A stretch of DNA of 64,000 nucleotides from assembly GCF_964340395.1 (NCBI RefSeq), contig NC_135560.1:4391998-4455997 (forward strand), in the 5' to 3' direction. Every line of letters starts with the position of its first letter. Positions within the stretch are counted from its first letter, which is position 1. Source of the DNA: Glandiceps talaboti (taxonomy: Eukaryota > Hemichordata > Enteropneusta > Spengelidae). Position numbers and translations under genes: made by a program. The notes under the pieces were generated by a model. The model made no database searches. It was not told the origin of the DNA and saw only the letters and a program-made list of their open reading frames with translations. This document shows, piece by piece, positions 52,881 through 64,000 of the stretch.

Positions 52881-53829
52881 CGGTAATCTTTGTAGATGAT
52901 GAGCTTTGACAAAAAAAAATATGGAGGAATTAAAGATATGGTGAGCAGACAAAGAATGAATTTAATAATCTTGCTCGCTGCGATATATATTGTGGCGTCT
53001 ATTCAGAGAATCATTTGTGTATCAACCTACTGAATTGTTTACTCTTCTTCAAATACGGAGCTGTAATTGGTTAGTTTCCTTCGTGAAAAGTTCGAGTTGT
53101 TCTCAGACTGTTGGTTCAAGACTTTGATGGTAAAAAGGTCACAGTAACACGTGGTGATTTAAACACATATTAACCTTATTATCGCCTCTTCAATACCGTT
53201 AGATAATCAATATATCAGTGCATCCCCAACTAAACAAATATTATGTTTTACTTTTCGCGTTATAATCGGGGTAGTGAATTTTAAAGACCTTCTAATATAA
53301 GGCGTCCCCGTGTATCAAATCGCGAAAGCCTGATCTCAAAACTATCACGACCCCGGTCTGTGTTAAGTCATTACTAAATTACATCAACATCAAATTTACT
53401 AATCACACCAGATATAGGTATGTTTTGAGTTTTCAGGTTCACAGAAACGATTATATGTAATATTTGTATTGTCATCTTTCCCATGCTATATATACACGGT
53501 GTTCCGTTTTAATTCAACATCAGTTCTGGCGGTTTGCGGAGAGAAGTGTGTTCATGAGTGATGTCACCCCACACGTGCAACCATTATTCATCCGTCATGG
53601 ATAATTCTGTCAAAAATGCGACTAACCAAACCTCACAAGGGGGGGGGGGACGGGGGGGGTGAGGATAGCGTAAATTAGTATATGAGTTATCACCATCCTG
53701 AATTTCAAAAACCTAAGTTGATGGTACATGGCAAAATGATCATAGTTTTGACACATTTCCTGAAATGTCAACTAAAAAAGAAAGGCCATGTAAACCGATA
53801 ATCAACCACCCCTCTAATGTAAAATAATA
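52881..53829. other. 5' flank of TRPA (UTR and promoter region)
   Basis: On the minus strand this lies upstream of the chosen ATG. A T-run followed by AAAG near 52905-52915 could be a 5' UTR acceptor. No TATA box can be placed with confidence. A poly-G run at 53640-53660 resembles the G-rich TIR ends seen elsewhere. Confidence 0.4.
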
Positions 53830-54060
53830 CTTGTTTCATTCAAATGTTTACCTGTAAAAATCATGGGGTTAGTAAGGGTATGTTGACATGACATTATGTT
53901 GACTAAAGTGACCGAATGACTCAGATATGTCGGAGTGTCATCACTGACCTTCTTCACATATATTAATACATTTATATCATTGATCCAACATGGTGTACGA
54001 AACTAATAACGTAGGGTTGACTAGTGTGGCTGCAATACTGCAACTATAAAGCCTCAAATC
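53830..54060. repeat. Dispersed repeat, copy 1
   Basis: Shares CATTCAAATGTT, GGGGTTAGT, GGTATGTCGGAGTGTCA-like, GACCTT, and TGCAATACTGCAACT words in order with 56625-56820. Both copies run in the same direction. Confidence 0.6.
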
Positions 54061-54114
54061 CCCTAGACGATAAGGGATATTCAGTATTTACAAAGGGGAG
54101 GGCCAGAGGAATCG

Positions 54115-54240
54115 GGGGGGGGGTCACATTTTACAAACCTGTTCTTTGGGGAGGGTCATTACAATGTTTGGGGAGGGTCACATTTTACAATCCGAAGTTT
54201 TGTGACCAAATGAAGATTCAATTATTGTCAATTTGTTTTG
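54115..54240. repeat. GGGGAGGGTCACATTTTACA direct repeats
   Basis: Three imperfect copies within 130 bp, and related words at 54912-54970. Probably ends of another G-rich element with the trinucleotide tract inside. Confidence 0.5.
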
Positions 54241-54433
54241 AGATGTAAAAGTGAGATGAGCACTCAACATTCATTTCTACGAATACTTTACATGCCTAAC
54301 TACAAAAATAAAAAAATATATATTGTAAGAAAACTGTTTAATAAAACGATGCATTTTGTTGAGTGTACATCTCACCTTATCACTCACACTGTCCGTGAAT
54401 GTTGTTGTTAAAATATGTTGGTGATGATAGCAG

Positions 54434-54500
<67 letters not shown>

Positions 54501-54552
54501 GGTGGTGGTGGTGGTGATGGTGGTGGTGGTGGTGGTGGTGGCGGTGGCGGTG
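54434..54552. repeat. (GAT)n-(GGT)n trinucleotide tract
   Basis: GAT units, then GGT units with one GAT and two GCGGTG variants. It translates as Asp then Gly runs on one strand and Ser/Pro on the other; no domain supports a gene. Confidence 0.95.
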
Positions 54553-55074
54553 ATTTAGTTTTGAATGTCATAGAGAACACGGACAGTGATACATGTACTG
54601 ACTCAAGTAGTAACAGTGAGTCAGATTAGAGTGACACTGATAATGGCAATACTGAAGGTGAACGTGATGATGATGACAATGATATCAGGAAACTTTTACA
54701 AGTGATCAGACAGAGTATACACAACATTGAAAGCACATTTTAGATACTAACTAGATTGTGTATGATTATAAGAGAAAGGTCAATAGCTAGTCTTTTACTG
54801 TTTGTCACTTTATATGTACAAATATTGCTTTCTAATATACAGTCAAAATCATTTATTTTGTATGTATACATATAATGGGAATGTTGATTAACGTTCAGTA
54901 TATGCATTCATGGGGGGGGGGGGGTCATGTTTTACAAAATGGGACAAAGGGGAGGGTCACTTTTTATAAATGGAGAATACCGTACTTATTATCATCCTCG
55001 TCCGTGTTCACATCAGTTTAAAGTACACGGGTAATATATGGTAATAACTTGTAAATATTTCCAGTAAAAAGATA

Positions 55075-55575
55075 ATGAAAAAAGTAGCGATCGTGTAAAG
55101 TCAGAATCAACTACCCTGACCTTCTTCAGTGATGTGAAGTCACGCGTTGTTGACGCATGTGTGACTTTAGAATATTGTCCCAGACAGGTGGTAAAGTACG
55201 TGCACCGGCCCTCGTATCTGTTTAGCGGTGGCTGTAATGTTCTGATATATACATGGCTTCTTTTATTTCCCAAAAAACTAGTCAGGATGGAAACATTCTC
55301 CTTGTCAATTCTATGTTCAGGACAGTCTTTATGGATGTGTTTGAAACTTCAGATGATGCACAACTGGGACGTCAGTGCTCCTGAAATCTGGATTTCAACG
55401 TTCTTTCCTTTTCACCAATGTAGTCATCTGTACAGGCCAAGTTGTCAGAACCCTCATACATTATATGATAAATATGACCACATACTTCACCAGGTAGAAT
55501 GGAATCTTTAGGACGTACCAACAGTTGTCTGAGAGTATACTCGTGGGTTTGAAATGAAGCTGGATACCATATCAT
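55075..55575 (-). pseudogene. Penelope-like GIY-YIG endonuclease remnant
   Basis: On the minus strand: RQLLVRPKD, GHIYHIMYEG, CTDDYIGEKERTLKSRFQEH (YIG, R and H of the nuclease), then after a frameshift IELTRRM-like remains and SHVYIRTLQPPLNR. The sequence differs from the 192-800 nuclease, so it belongs to another lineage. Inactive. Confidence 0.7.
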
Positions 55576-56052
55576 CTATATATGGGTCGTAGGGTTTCAG
55601 AAAGATTCATTAACATTTGGTTATGTGTGCCTTTATAAAGCCTTTATTAATATTTGCTTGTAACTATTAGTGGTTTAGAAGTGTGGTGTTGTTATTCTTG
55701 TTTTTGATGGCATGTTACGGCAGGGGGCCTAGGGAGAAATTATTTTGGTCAAAAGAATTTTCGAAGCCCCCTTCGCGCTCTCAAAATTGTTCATTTCCCC
55801 CCCCCCTCCCCGAAATGTACCCAAGAATTTTCGTAGCCCCCCCCCCCTCCCGGCCACACATATTTTAATGTGTAATTATACAGTATCCCCCGCTCTACTT
55901 CAGAGATGTACAGTATTGCACACTACATTACACTAACAGTGGAAATCAACTCCAACAATGAAATATATATTTCCAGATATATGTGCATGGGTTTTGCGAA
56001 AAAGGTCCCACATTGGACTGTAACGTATACTTAGTCTTGGAGGTACTTAGCT

Positions 56053-56285
<233 letters not shown>

Positions 56286-56624
56286 AGAGAAATGCATACA
56301 CTAATACATTCACATGGCTGTCACCCAACTCATCAATGAATATAGGGTTTAGAAGTTATTGCGGCGAAGCCGCGAGATTCTTTTTAATTTACTCGGTGAA
56401 GGACCACTCCTGGGGTTTAATTTGGTTCAAATCATGAGCAAAATATTTCGGCGCCCCACTTTGACTCCTCAATTTTTTTTCAGGACCCCCAATTTCTCCC
56501 CAGGCTTCCCTTGCTGTTAATTCTGATCTCAGCCTTATGGCCCATGATGGATAACCACGGCGACGACGAGCCACGTTTACGTGACACTGTTCTTTCTCCT
56601 GTCTTATGATAATACTTTATCGCA

Positions 56625-56820
56625 TTCAAATGTTGACCTATAAATACTCCTATGAAATGTCACGGGGTTAGTCACTCGGGTATGTCGGAGTGTCAACATT
56701 GACCTTTATTTACACAGTCATATTGATACATTTATATATGTCTGACTCATTATCTAACATGTTATTCGGAACTAATAAAGTAGCGTGGTTGCAATACTGC
56801 AACTTTTAAAACGACAAATC
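56625..56820. repeat. Dispersed repeat, copy 2
   Basis: Diverged relative of 53830-54060, including GGGTATGTCGGAGTGTCAAC and GTGGTTGCAATACTGCAACT. Confidence 0.6.
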
Positions 56821-56847
56821 TCTCCTGAGACCACAGGGAGCTCAGGC

Positions 56848-57278
56848 TCAGTTAGTTTTGTTTACAAATATAAACAAACAAGTAAACAAACAAATACACA
56901 AAACACAAACAAATAAACAAGTAAACAAACAAATAAACAAGTAAATAAACAAGTAAACAGACAAACAAAATAAAGCGACAAATGAGTAGATACATACATG
57001 AGTAAACGACAACAAACCAACGAACAAACAAACACTGCCCCCCCCTCCCGAAATGGTCACATATGGAAATAGCCAACAGGCTCAGTTAGTTTTGTTTACA
57101 AATATAAACAAACAAGTAAAAACAAACATACATACATACATACATACATACATACATACATACATACATACATACATACATACATACATACAAACAAACA
57201 AACAAATAAACAAGTAAACAAACAAATAAACAAGTAAACAAACAAACAAACAAACAAACAAACAAACAAACAAACAGA
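56848..57278. repeat. Tandem segmental duplication with (CAAA)n/(CATA)n
   Basis: CTCAGTTAGTTTTGTTTACA at 56848 recurs at 57082, each followed by TAAACAAACAAGTAAA. The second copy carries a (CATA)n block at 57127-57191 and (CAAA)n to 57276. Confidence 0.85.
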
Positions 57279-57947
57279 ATGATCTTTGGGATAGAACAAC
57301 TAAGACACCGAACAACTCATCTATATGTAAATACTGATTAATGGTCTGTGTGAACAACACAAAGCAAACAACCTCTTGGAAACCTTAGCTTTGTATTACA
57401 ACCAACATTCCACTAACTGCGACACAGCGATGGATACAGTAATTTGAATAATTTTCATGGCGATATACGTACGTACTGAAAGATGCATAGAACAAAAAAT
57501 CCATTTCTAAGAGAATATATTTGTAATATTTTGAAGTGAGGAATGCTGCATAGCTATAGCATATTTCCCAAAAATGGATCAGTAAAAGTGAACCTACGAA
57601 ATGTATGTTATGTAGTGACATATGTTCATTGACCCTTATATTTTACACGCTACTCTCTAGATTTATTAGTGGGATATATATTATGATAAATACTTTCATT
57701 TACAATTCATAACATGTTTTAACCCGACCAGCAGCTGTTCGAAAATTCCGTACATTGACGTAGTGACAACTACAATGGCAACAAAAGAATTCATTAAAGT
57801 ATACAAATTAGAAATAATACTGAGATATGTATTATGATTTGGAAGCTGCCATTGCAAGCTGGTTTCGTCAAACACGCGCCAAAAAAGACGAAACGTTGTA
57901 TATCGTCTGCATTGTTTACGTAGTTTGAAGGGAAACATTTCGGCAAA

Positions 57948-58100
57948 ATGGCCTCCATGGTTGCTTTCCGACTAGAGGACTTTGATGAGGAACTCCTAAC
58001 GAGTCAGATATATATGCCTAGAGGAATATTCACACTTCTATATCATATCACAAAAGTTTCTACACGGCACAGGTACGTAGTGACAGGCTGTCACAGGTGA
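57948..58100 (+). CDS. Possible small ORF or broken first exon
   Basis: ATG in a good context (GGCAAAATGG) opens MASMVAFRLEDFDEELLTSQ then IYMPRG before running into the 5S-spacer repeat and stopping at 58100 (50 codons). The first 26 residues look coding-like (acidic, no low complexity). There is no donor site before the repeat, so it could be a gene start disrupted by the repeat or simply chance. Not a recognised protein. Confidence 0.2.
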   Translation: MASMVAFRLEDFDEELLTSQIYMPRGIFTLLYHITKVSTRHRYVVTGCHR

Positions 58101-58340
58101 TCCTAAAGTTAGCACTGTTTACACCATTCAATTACAAGTTGCCCAACAGTAGTAAAGAACCCACAGTATTGAAATACGTTATGAAAACGTTACTTTTAAA
58201 CAGAAGTTCGGTACATTAAATCACTAGTTGATAGTATTTGTTGGGCTGCTGCATTGGCTGACACCTGGTGAGGAGTTAGAGTGGAATTAAAAGGAAGGGC
58301 CGATAATCACGAGTTGGATATGGTTCCTGTTACCCGACCC
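58030..58340. repeat. 5S-spacer repeat, truncated copy 3
   Basis: Matches 14080-14390 closely: CACTTCTATATCATATCA, GACAGGCTGTCACAGGTGAT, AACGTTACTTTTAAACAGAA, GGGCCGATAATCACGAGTTG. It ends before the 5S-like part. Confidence 0.85.
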
Positions 58341-58547
58341 CACCTAGTTTTTGACGCCGACCCTAAAAATTTTTATACATTTATTCGTGAGAAAAAAAAT
58401 CGCGAGAATTGTGAAGTCTCGCAAGAAATATTGGATGCGACTTAAAAAAGACAATATAAAACTGTTCTTCCTGATGAGAAGAAACCAGTAACACTGAGAC
58501 CAAATGGAAAACAATGGAAAACACACATACCTGTACTAGGCACTCGC

Positions 58548-60392
<1,845 letters not shown>

Positions 60393-60542
60393 TTAATTGT
60401 CTAGTCTGACGTCTGTGCGCAAACGATGGGTGGTATGGCATGTATATGGTACAGCACGATCGAGAACAGAGAGAAGACGTGTCATACACATAAGTAACTA
60501 GAGAGAGCGCCCTCAACTGAGCACGCTGTGTAAATTATCAAA

Positions 60543-60800
60543 ATGGCTGAAAAAGGAAGGTCATCCATGGAGTCGAGAAATAATGCATTACCAGGAAAGC
60601 AAGACCAACAGAAAGCATTCAACAGTACAATAGCAAATCTAAAACAGTTGCAGCTCTTAGCAGGGAGTGAAAGTACAGATATTAATACTGCAACTGATTG
60701 TAGCAAACTTGGAGAATTACCATTGAACATACAGTTAGTTGACGAAAATGGAGATAAACTGGCAATAAACCCACATCAAAGTCCTGCTGAGGCGAGACAG
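60543..60800 (+). CDS. Unrecognised protein, exon 1
   Basis: ATG in a good context (TATCAAAATGG) opens 86 codons: MAEKGRSSMESRNNALPGKQ, a mid part with NLKQLQLLAGSE, then LPLNIQLVDENGDKLAINPH and EARQ. The donor CAG|GTAAGA is strong and phase 0. Residue use is that of a normal soluble protein. I do not recognise the family. Confidence 0.7.
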
Positions 60801-61149
60801 GTAAGAAAGTCATTTACTCTATTCACTTTGAGATGGGAGATCCACATGTGTTATATAAACAATGCCGTCGTCACCTTCCATGACTTGTTTTATATTGAAA
60901 ACGTTACATCATTAGTCAACGTGATCAGAGTTGCATGGGTGTAACACTAACACAGCCATTGACATTCTGAATAACCAATCAGCTCTGCCAATAGGGAGTG
61001 TTGTTCTCTGCGCAAGTAAATTGACCTCTCTCTCTCTGATACGATCCATGTCCGACGATTTTTTGGGGGTATCGCATGCCCGGTATTTTAACATATTTTC
61101 ATCGACCCAAGAGTGTCATCGGTGTGTATTTGTAACATTACCGATCTCC

Positions 61150-61763
61150 GGATCACCACAGTTGAAGGTGGGATAATATTAATATCCAGGTATATATGAT
61201 AAATATATCATTGTCAGTTTTACAAGTCTTTGTTGTTATTCCAAACCATGGCTTCCTGCTGGTATAAATGAACGGAGGTATTCAGTGGCCATCAACCTAT
61301 CGTTACCTGTCCTTCTAAATTCAGAAACAACCAGCTGACTACCACTGTACTGTACCAGTCACGTCTGTGTGAATCGTTCGCGGAGAAAGTTTGACTACTT
61401 TGTTGACAACATGAGCTGTAATGATAGTACCTAATGATAGAGATACAAAGTGTAGTAGTGTGTTCGTTTTGTATCACCCACCCTGTAGGCCCACTTTAGC
61501 AAAAATCAGTCGAATTAGTCAGATACGAATTCCATTTGGTAATGTTATTCTACTGTTACCATTCAGTTGTTGTTGTTGTTTTTTTTATATGAAATGTACC
61601 CAGAAAATATTGATCAAGTTTGGGATATTTACATAACAATAATAATACATGAACTTTGTTATTGAAAATTTATTATCTCATTGATTTCAAAAGATCATTT
61701 GGCAGAAGCCACAAGTCTAAAGGTTGAAGAGAACTGAGTCACTCACTTCTCAATATATCAGTC
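61150..61763. other. Intron of the unrecognised gene, nothing seen
   Basis: No repeat pair or exon with support. Short frames around 61421-61636 lack splice sites or domains. Confidence 0.4.
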
Positions 61764-61769
61764 AATCAG

Positions 61770-61835
<66 letters not shown>
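61764..61835. repeat. (AATC)n microsatellite without element flanks
   Basis: Same motif as the (GATT)n elements but lacking the GCATGTAATTG and TTTGTGGTAAAA flanks, so not counted as a copy. Confidence 0.9.
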
Positions 61836-61837
<2 letters not shown>

Positions 61838-62179
61838 CATTTGATCAGATAATTCAGTGAATTTCGTTCATTTAGTGGGAGAGGGTCGAGTGTCAATGGA
61901 TTGCTGAACTTCATTTTTGCACTTTTAACCAAATTTCAAAACTGTTCACACCTTCAATGATAAGAGATTCTGTATTTCCTACTTAGATGTTCATAGAATC
62001 ATAAGTTGATTTAAATTTACTTCTAATGTGATATACAATACTGGGTTTCTGGTAGTAATTTAATGATTTTACCATCATGTTTTTACATTATATTGATTAT
62101 AGTGGTGTGACTGCTACAATTTTCACACTGGTTTACACCATATATTTATATACATGTAAATGTGTTGATGTCGCTCTTT

Positions 62180-62275
62180 TGAACATAACATTTGTTATGA
62201 GGGAGGGGGTTTTGCCCTAAATGAATGAACATAACATTTATTTAGTGGGAGGGGAAGGGGGTTTTGCCCTAAACA
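62180..62275. repeat. Short tandem duplication
   Basis: GAACATAACATTT..ATG/AGTGGGAGGG..GGGGGTTTTGCCCTAAA(T/C)(G/A)AATGAA occurs twice with about 53-bp spacing. Confidence 0.7.
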
Positions 62276-62384
62276 AATGAAGTTCATTTATTGATCTAGT
62301 GCAACATTGTGTGATCATCCCCTATATACGTTGTATTTGCATATTAATCCTACCTACGTTTTCTACTGTGATGACATTTTACAG

Positions 62385-62524
62385 GCAACACAAAGGCTGC
62401 TTAGAAGTTTACAGTTTAAAAATCCCGGACCATTGTCATATTCCTTTGCATGTTTCAATCCTGAAACCAGTGAGAGAGAAATGAGGAAACTAAGACGTGT
62501 TATGCATCCTGAAAATGCATCGAG
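62385..62524 (+). CDS. Unrecognised protein, exon 2
   Basis: The acceptor is TTTTACAG|G; the exon is phase 0 in and phase 2 out, with donor TCGAG|GTATGT. It encodes ATQRLLRSLQFKNPGPLSYS, FACFNPETSEREMRKL and RRVMHPENAS. Phase, composition and splice sites fit exon 1, so I join them. Later exons must lie beyond 62524; I could not identify them before the window ends. Confidence 0.65.
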
Positions 62525-63073
62525 GTATGTATCTACGTTTTGTTTATCAATTCCAATTTTAAGAATCGTCAGAAGCAAATACTTTATCGATAATTCTTGG
62601 TACCTGAAATAGAATTGTTTCCCTTAGGCATGTTGTGAAAATAACAAACACTCAATTTCTTGGTCAAACACATAGTCATCTTCCATGTGCTACACATGCA
62701 TTACTATAGACATGCATGAGAATAAGTCAGTCTTCTTGTTCTATTGATATTTTGACCCTCCAGCATGAGATGAAATGCTATTGCAGCCTGCAGGTACCAA
62801 GAATTAGACACCATGTTGATTTCAGGTAGAGAAGCTAATCTTGTGGTCATGAAGACCAAAATTGTGTGTAGTGGCAATATGTAAACTTCAGTGTGATTCT
62901 CTAGGAGATAACAATGAATGAATTGATGATATGCAAGAATAATTCAGTTATGACCTTTCACCCATTCACATTTCACATTAGCTGTGTTCTTGGCATTTAA
63001 AGTGCTGATTTTTGAGTCCGAACCCAAAAATAAATGTGGTTTGGATTTATTGTACCATGTTCTGTGGACAGTT
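62525..63073. other. Intronic sequence, no exon identified
   Basis: I looked for a phase-compatible exon downstream of 62524 and found none that I can support. Confidence 0.35.

Positions 63074-63142
<69 letters not shown>
63074..63142. repeat. (CA)n microsatellite
   Basis: About 34 units with one CG interruption. Confidence 0.97.
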
Positions 63143-63145
<3 letters not shown>

Positions 63146-63216
63146 ACCTTCAAGAGATTCAATATACTGGTGTACAATATTACAGTTTATCTATCAAAGC
63201 AGTTTCAAAAGGTGCT

Positions 63217-64000
63217 CCAGTTGCAGCAACTGCAGTTTTAACTATGTCCTTTGTTACAGTTGCAGCTACTGCAGTTTTAACTATGTCCTTTGTTACAGTT
63301 GCAGCAACTGCAGTTTTAACTATGTCCTTTGTTCAGTTACAGCTACTGCAGTTTTAACTATGTCCTTTGTTACAGTTGCAGCAACTGCAGTTTTATAACC
63401 ATGTCTTTTGTTACAGTTGCAGCTACTGCAGTTTTAACTATGTCCTTTGTTACAGTCACAGCTACTGCAGTTTTAACGATGTCCTTTGTTCCAGTTGCAG
63501 CAACTGCAGTTTTAACTATGTCCTTTGTTACAGTCACAGCTACTGCAGTTTTAACGATGTCCTTTGTTCCAGTTGCAGCAACTGCAGTTTTAACTATGTC
63601 CTTTGTTACAGTCACAGCTACTGCAGTTTTAACGATGTCCTTTGTTCCAGTTACAGCTACTGCAGTTTTAACTATGTCCTTTGTTACAGTTGCAGCTACT
63701 GCAGTTTTAACTGTCCTTTGTTCCAGTTGCAGCAACTGCAGTTTTAACTATGTCCTTTGTTCCACTTGCAGCTACTGCAGTTTTAACTATGTCCTTTGTT
63801 CCAGTTACAGCTACTACAGTTTTAACTATGTCCTTTGTTCCAGTTGCAGCAACTGCAGTTTTATAACCATGTCTTTTGTTACAGTTACAGCTACTGCACA
63901 CTTTTAACTATGTCCTTTGTTCCAGTTGCAGCTACTGCAGTTTTAACTATGTCCTTTGTTCCAGTTACAGCTACTACAGTTTTAACTATGTCTTTTGTTA
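63217..64000. repeat. 39-bp minisatellite, about 20 units, runs off the window
   Basis: The unit contains CAGCTACTGCAGTTTTAACT then ATGTCCTTTGTT. Two alternating subtypes (TTGCAGCAACTGCAG and TCACAGCTACTGCAG) form a 78-bp higher-order repeat in 63440-63660. Because 39 is a multiple of 3, open frames run on both strands; they lack signals of a real gene. Confidence 0.95.

Noticed and set aside
54380-54629. Asp/Gly-rich or Pro/Ser-rich small protein
   Set aside because: Only the trinucleotide tract makes it long. The flanks lack splice sites or a domain.
63329-63907. 192-residue repeat protein (VTATAVLTMSF)
   Set aside because: Both strands are open because the unit is 39 bp; no start context, signal or splice evidence.
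63217-64000. CRISPR-like regular repeats
   Set aside because: The units are contiguous without spacers and the genome is eukaryotic.

Overview
The window is eukaryotic, intron-rich and AT-rich. It is crowded with microsatellites, minisatellites, terminal-inverted-repeat (TIR) DNA elements, SINEs, Penelope-like elements and non-LTR retrotransposon remnants. There are no operons, no Shine-Dalgarno sites and no CRISPR. This points to a marine invertebrate animal genome; I cannot fix the phylum from sequence alone.

Host genes. (1) A TRPA ion-channel gene on the minus strand (52880 to 24039) can be rebuilt by hand as 28 coding exons. Every junction is GT-AG and all phases agree, giving an uninterrupted reading frame of about 1,458 residues: a short N-terminus with a myristoylation-like start, about 16 ankyrin repeats, six transmembrane segments with a pore loop, and a C-terminal coiled coil. 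Intron 1 (about 9.9 kb) and many smaller introns are filled with mobile elements and simple repeats. (2) A small secreted single-WxxW-domain protein on the minus strand (5853 to 1724, three exons, about 132 aa). (3) The first two coding exons of an unrecognised gene on the plus strand (60543-60800 and 62385-62524) that probably continues past the window.

Mobile and repeated DNA, left to right. 1-1134: a Penelope-like GIY-YIG endonuclease fragment inside a perfect inverted repeat cut by the window edge. 3181-3647: two related foldback MITEs. 6042-8130: nested TIR elements with an internal ~250-bp tandem repeat, with relatives at ~19690-20720 and 58660-60392. 9160-9345: an element carrying an internal (GATT)n, with relatives at 28725 and 29470. 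9895-10307: a long-TIR foldback MITE. 10965-12676: a decayed non-LTR reverse transcriptase. 13555-14700: a duplicated repeat unit containing a near-full-length 5S rRNA sequence. 14740-15305 and 18835-19140: one minisatellite family. 15311-18166 and 44086-47694: two copies of a PIF/Harbinger-like element; the second copy contains a nested 991-bp Harbinger-like MITE whose empty site survives in the first copy. 19195-19740 and 55075-55575: further Penelope-like remnants. 21560-22813: a 110-bp satellite followed by a tRNA-Asp-like SINE with a tandemly repeated body. 29173-29451 and 41273-41437: Mutator-like foldback elements. 47846-49343 and 50219-51640: non-LTR reverse transcriptase copies. 63217-64000: a 39-bp minisatellite running off the window.

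The most informative items are the complete TRPA gene model with its unusual N-terminus and inserts, the compact WxxW protein, the 5S-containing repeat, the nested Harbinger pair with an internal empty-site control, and the clustering of long microsatellites just downstream of TRPA splice donors.
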